64,000 nucleotides of DNA from BJ22 sp021298375 (GTDB taxonomy: Bacteria > Planctomycetota > Planctomycetia > Pirellulales > Pirellulaceae). The notes beneath the pieces were generated by a model. It had not been told where the DNA came from, did not search any database, and worked only from the letters and a program-made list of their open reading frames with translations. A program made the position numbers and the translations under genes. The stretch lies in the NCBI GenBank assembly GCA_046343015.1, contig JBKDOL010000107.1:1-64000 (forward strand). Reading direction: 5' to 3'. Every line of letters begins with the position of its first letter. The first letter of the stretch is position 1. Below, one piece after another: positions 61,869 to 64,000 of the stretch.

Positions 61869-64000
61869 CTAATTCCGCGTTAACGCTTCATCCAGGTTCA
61901 GGAGCACATTGGCCACCACGGTCCAAGCTGCCCGCTCAATCACATCAGTCTCGGAGACATCCCCGGCCGCTCCACTCATCGCCCGAGCCAACTCCGGCGC
62001 GGCGCGATAACGGGTCCGCTCCTGCTCAAGCAGACGCAGCACTTCAGCCTGCTCTTTTTCAGTCGCAGCCCGCGAAACCACCCACGTGAAAGCAAGGTCC
62101 ATTCGCTCGGCATCGCAAGTCGCCGAAGCGTTCCGAATCCGCTCGGCCAATTTCTGAGCGCACTCAATGTAAACCGGGTCATTCAAAGTCACGAATGCGG
62201 AGACGGGAGTATTCGTCCGGATTCGCCGAACAGTACAAACCGTGCGATTGGTTGCATCCAGCGCGAGGAATGACGGATAAGGATTGGTTCGCCGCAGCAA
62301 CGTGTAGATTGCCCGTCGATAGCGATCCTCTCCCGGACTGGGATCCCAATCGAGCGATCCGCCGAAAGCCGATGACAATCCTGTTTTCGGTTGCGGCGGG
62401 TAGACTGGCGGACCATACATCTTGAGGGAGAGCAATCCAGCAGCCTGCAAGGCCGTATCGCGAATCTGCTCTGCGCTCAGCCGATATCTCGGACTTCGCG
62501 AGAGCAGTCGATTTTGCGGGTCGAGTTCCAATTTCTTCGGGGTGACCCGAGAGCCCTGCTGATAGGTTGCCGACATCACCATCAACTTAATCATGCGCTT
62601 CTGCGACCAACCGCTCGCGACGAACTCATCCGCCAGCCAATCGAGCAGTTCCGGGTGCGAAGGGAGGGCCCCCTGACTGCCGAAGTCGTCCAGTGTCTCC
62701 ACCAGACCCTCGCCAAAGACCTGGGCCCAGATTCGGTTTACCGCCACTCGCGCCGTGAGAGGATGGCGACGATCGACCAGCCACTCGGCTAACTGCAGGC
62801 GATTTTCTATGGGCTGGCCCTGCTGCAGAATCGCCGGAACTCCCGGCGTGACTTCATCGCCCGGGGTCAGGAACGAACCCCGAATGGAAATTCGAGTCTG
62901 GCGTCGGGACTCCGTTGGCAATTCCTGCATCACGGGCGTGGTCACCGGCTGAATACCGCCCAACTCTCCGCGCACCTCGGCCAATTCCCGATTCTCGCTC
63001 TCCAACTCCTTTTTCCACTCCGCCAATTCACGCTGCTCGGCCTCCGCCAGCGGACGCTCGGGTGTGTTTTCCGCCTCGCGGGCGGCGATGCGTTCGGCCA
63101 GCTTCCGCTCCGCGGCCTGGGTCTCCAACCGCTTCAGTCGCTCGTCCAACGTTGCCTTCCGCATCAGCTGCTCAGCTGTCCAGCTTTCATGCAATGGCGA
63201 ATTGTCAGGTTGGTCGCGGTCAGCCGTTTGATTGAAAATCGCAAACAGGCGGTAGTACTCTTGCTGAGTGATCGGATCGAACTTGTGCGTATGGCACTGG
63301 GCGCACCCTACCGTCATTGCCAACCAAACCGTGCCGGTCGTATTGGTGCGGTCAACCACGGCGGCATGCCGGAATTCCTCGTCATCGGTACCACCCTCCG
63401 TGTTGGTCATGGTGTTGCGGTGGAATGCCGTCGCGATCCGTTGCTCTGCGGTTGGCTCAGGCAGCAAATCACCCGCCAACTGCTCTCGAGTGAACTGGTC
63501 GAAAGGCAAATCGCGATTGAAAGCGTTGATCACCCAGTCGCGAAACTTCCAGATCGAACGGACTTCATCCTGGGCGTACCCTTGCGAGTCGGCGTAACGG
63601 GCTGCATCCAACCACATCCGCGCCCAATGCTCACCAAAGGTCGGCTCGGCCAGCAGGCGGTCCACGACCCGTTCATAGGCATCGGGGCGATTGTCCTCGA
63701 CAAATTCCCGCAGCAACTCCGGGGGCGGGGACAATCCGGTCAAGTCGAGAGCCAGCCGCCGCAGCAATCTCGCCCGCTCGGCTGGCGGCTCGGGCTCCAA
63801 TCCCTCTGCTTCCAACTTGGCCAAAATAAATCGGTCGATCGGATTCCGGGCCCAATCCTTCCACTGGACCTCGGGTTCCGCCGGTCGGCTGACTGCAAGA
63901 TAAGCCCAATGCTGGTCGTATTCTGCCCCGCTGGCCAACCAGCGCCGAATCAAGTCCCGTTCGGAAGCGGTTAGGGCAGGACCATGCTCGGCCGGGGGCA
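61869..64000 (-). CDS. PSD1/DUF1549-DUF1553 cytochrome-C-associated protein, 5' end beyond window
   Basis: At least 710 residues, the reading frame staying open to the right edge (PPAEHGPALTASERDLIRRW precedes the part shown by family comparison), so the N-terminus with its PSCyt1 heme-like domain is missing. DUF1549 (PSCyt2) covers NPIDRFILAKLEAEGL to the CxxCH motif in VGCAQCHTHKFDP. A coiled-coil region (TLDERLKRLETQAAERKLAE) follows, then DUF1553 (PSD1) with PLTARVAVNRIWAQVFGEG and GALPSHPELLDWLADEF. The hallmark planctomycete exported protein; first visible gene of the operon with DUF1501 and YfhO-like genes. Confidence 0.93.
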   Translation of the reverse strand, partial: PPAEHGPALTASERDLIRRWLASGAEYDQHWAYLAVSRPAEPEVQWKDWARNPIDRFILAKLEAEGLEPEPPAERARLLRRLALDLTGLSPPPELLREFVEDNRPDAYERVVDRLLAEPTFGEHWARMWLDAARYADSQGYAQDEVRSIWKFRDWVINAFNRDLPFDQFTREQLAGDLLPEPTAEQRIATAFHRNTMTNTEGGTDDEEFRHAAVVDRTNTTGTVWLAMTVGCAQCHTHKFDPITQQEYYRLFAIFNQTADRDQPDNSPLHESWTAEQLMRKATLDERLKRLETQAAERKLAERIAAREAENTPERPLAEAEQRELAEWKKELESENRELAEVRGELGGIQPVTTPVMQELPTESRRQTRISIRGSFLTPGDEVTPGVPAILQQGQPIENRLQLAEWLVDRRHPLTARVAVNRIWAQVFGEGLVETLDDFGSQGALPSHPELLDWLADEFVASGWSQKRMIKLMVMSATYQQGSRVTPKKLELDPQNRLLSRSPRYRLSAEQIRDTALQAAGLLSLKMYGPPVYPPQPKTGLSSAFGGSLDWDPSPGEDRYRRAIYTLLRRTNPYPSFLALDATNRTVCTVRRIRTNTPVSAFVTLNDPVYIECAQKLAERIRNASATCDAERMDLAFTWVVSRAATEKEQAEVLRLLEQERTRYRAAPELARAMSGAAGDVSETDVIERAAWTVVANVLLNLDEALTRN

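Overview
The window looks like chromosome from a planctomycete, probably a Pirellulales-type member. The strongest taxonomic signals are the adjacent PSD1/DUF1549-DUF1553 and DUF1501 genes at the right end. Supporting signals are a DUF4912 protein with a Rho-N-like head, a 30-residue Lys/Ala-rich protein, an AT-hook protein, and short cassette-like genes bounded by attC-type sites. Base composition is moderately GC-rich. No rRNA, tRNA or CRISPR array was recognised.

Layout. 0-9.8 kb is an accessory region: a decayed ISL3 transposase, then only rightward, mostly small genes (methyltransferases, membrane proteins, STM3941 and macro-domain proteins). At least three well-formed integron attC-like sites, and a possible fourth, separate the first units, so this is part of a gene-cassette array with its older part to the right. 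10-15.8 kb holds exported or sugar enzymes (X-Pro dipeptidyl-peptidase-like, M28 peptidase, L-rhamnose isomerase, LOG protein). 16.5-25.9 kb is a complete leftward F1Fo ATP synthase operon (atpZ-atpI-B-E-F-H-A-G-D-C) with two unusually long non-coding gaps. 27-33 kb has a DUF4912 protein, an ABC-F ATPase, a Gly/Tyr-rich exported protein and a molybdopterin oxidoreductase fused to pentapeptide repeats. 33-34.6 kb is a hipBA module with three evenly spaced palindromic operators. 35-40.3 kb is fabD-fabG-acpP-fabF plus ruvB. 40.7-44.1 kb has a PAS/degenerate AAA+/Fis regulator, a receiver-like partner and an Mrp/ApbC ATPase. 44.4-57.6 kb has the tiny basic protein, clpC, a TPR membrane protein, thiE, a MOSC protein, ilvE, a TMEM220-like protein, a NYN RNase, epsC-type serine acetyltransferase, a sulfotransferase and an AT-hook protein. 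57.8-64 kb is a PSD1-DUF1501-YfhO operon cut by the right edge.

Throughout the window, intergenic spacers and gene ends carry short perfect tandem duplications (units mostly 11-21 bp), each with a different sequence. In places they duplicate a stop codon or create a gene overlap. This recurring pattern and the attC cassette array are the two most interesting non-genic signals.
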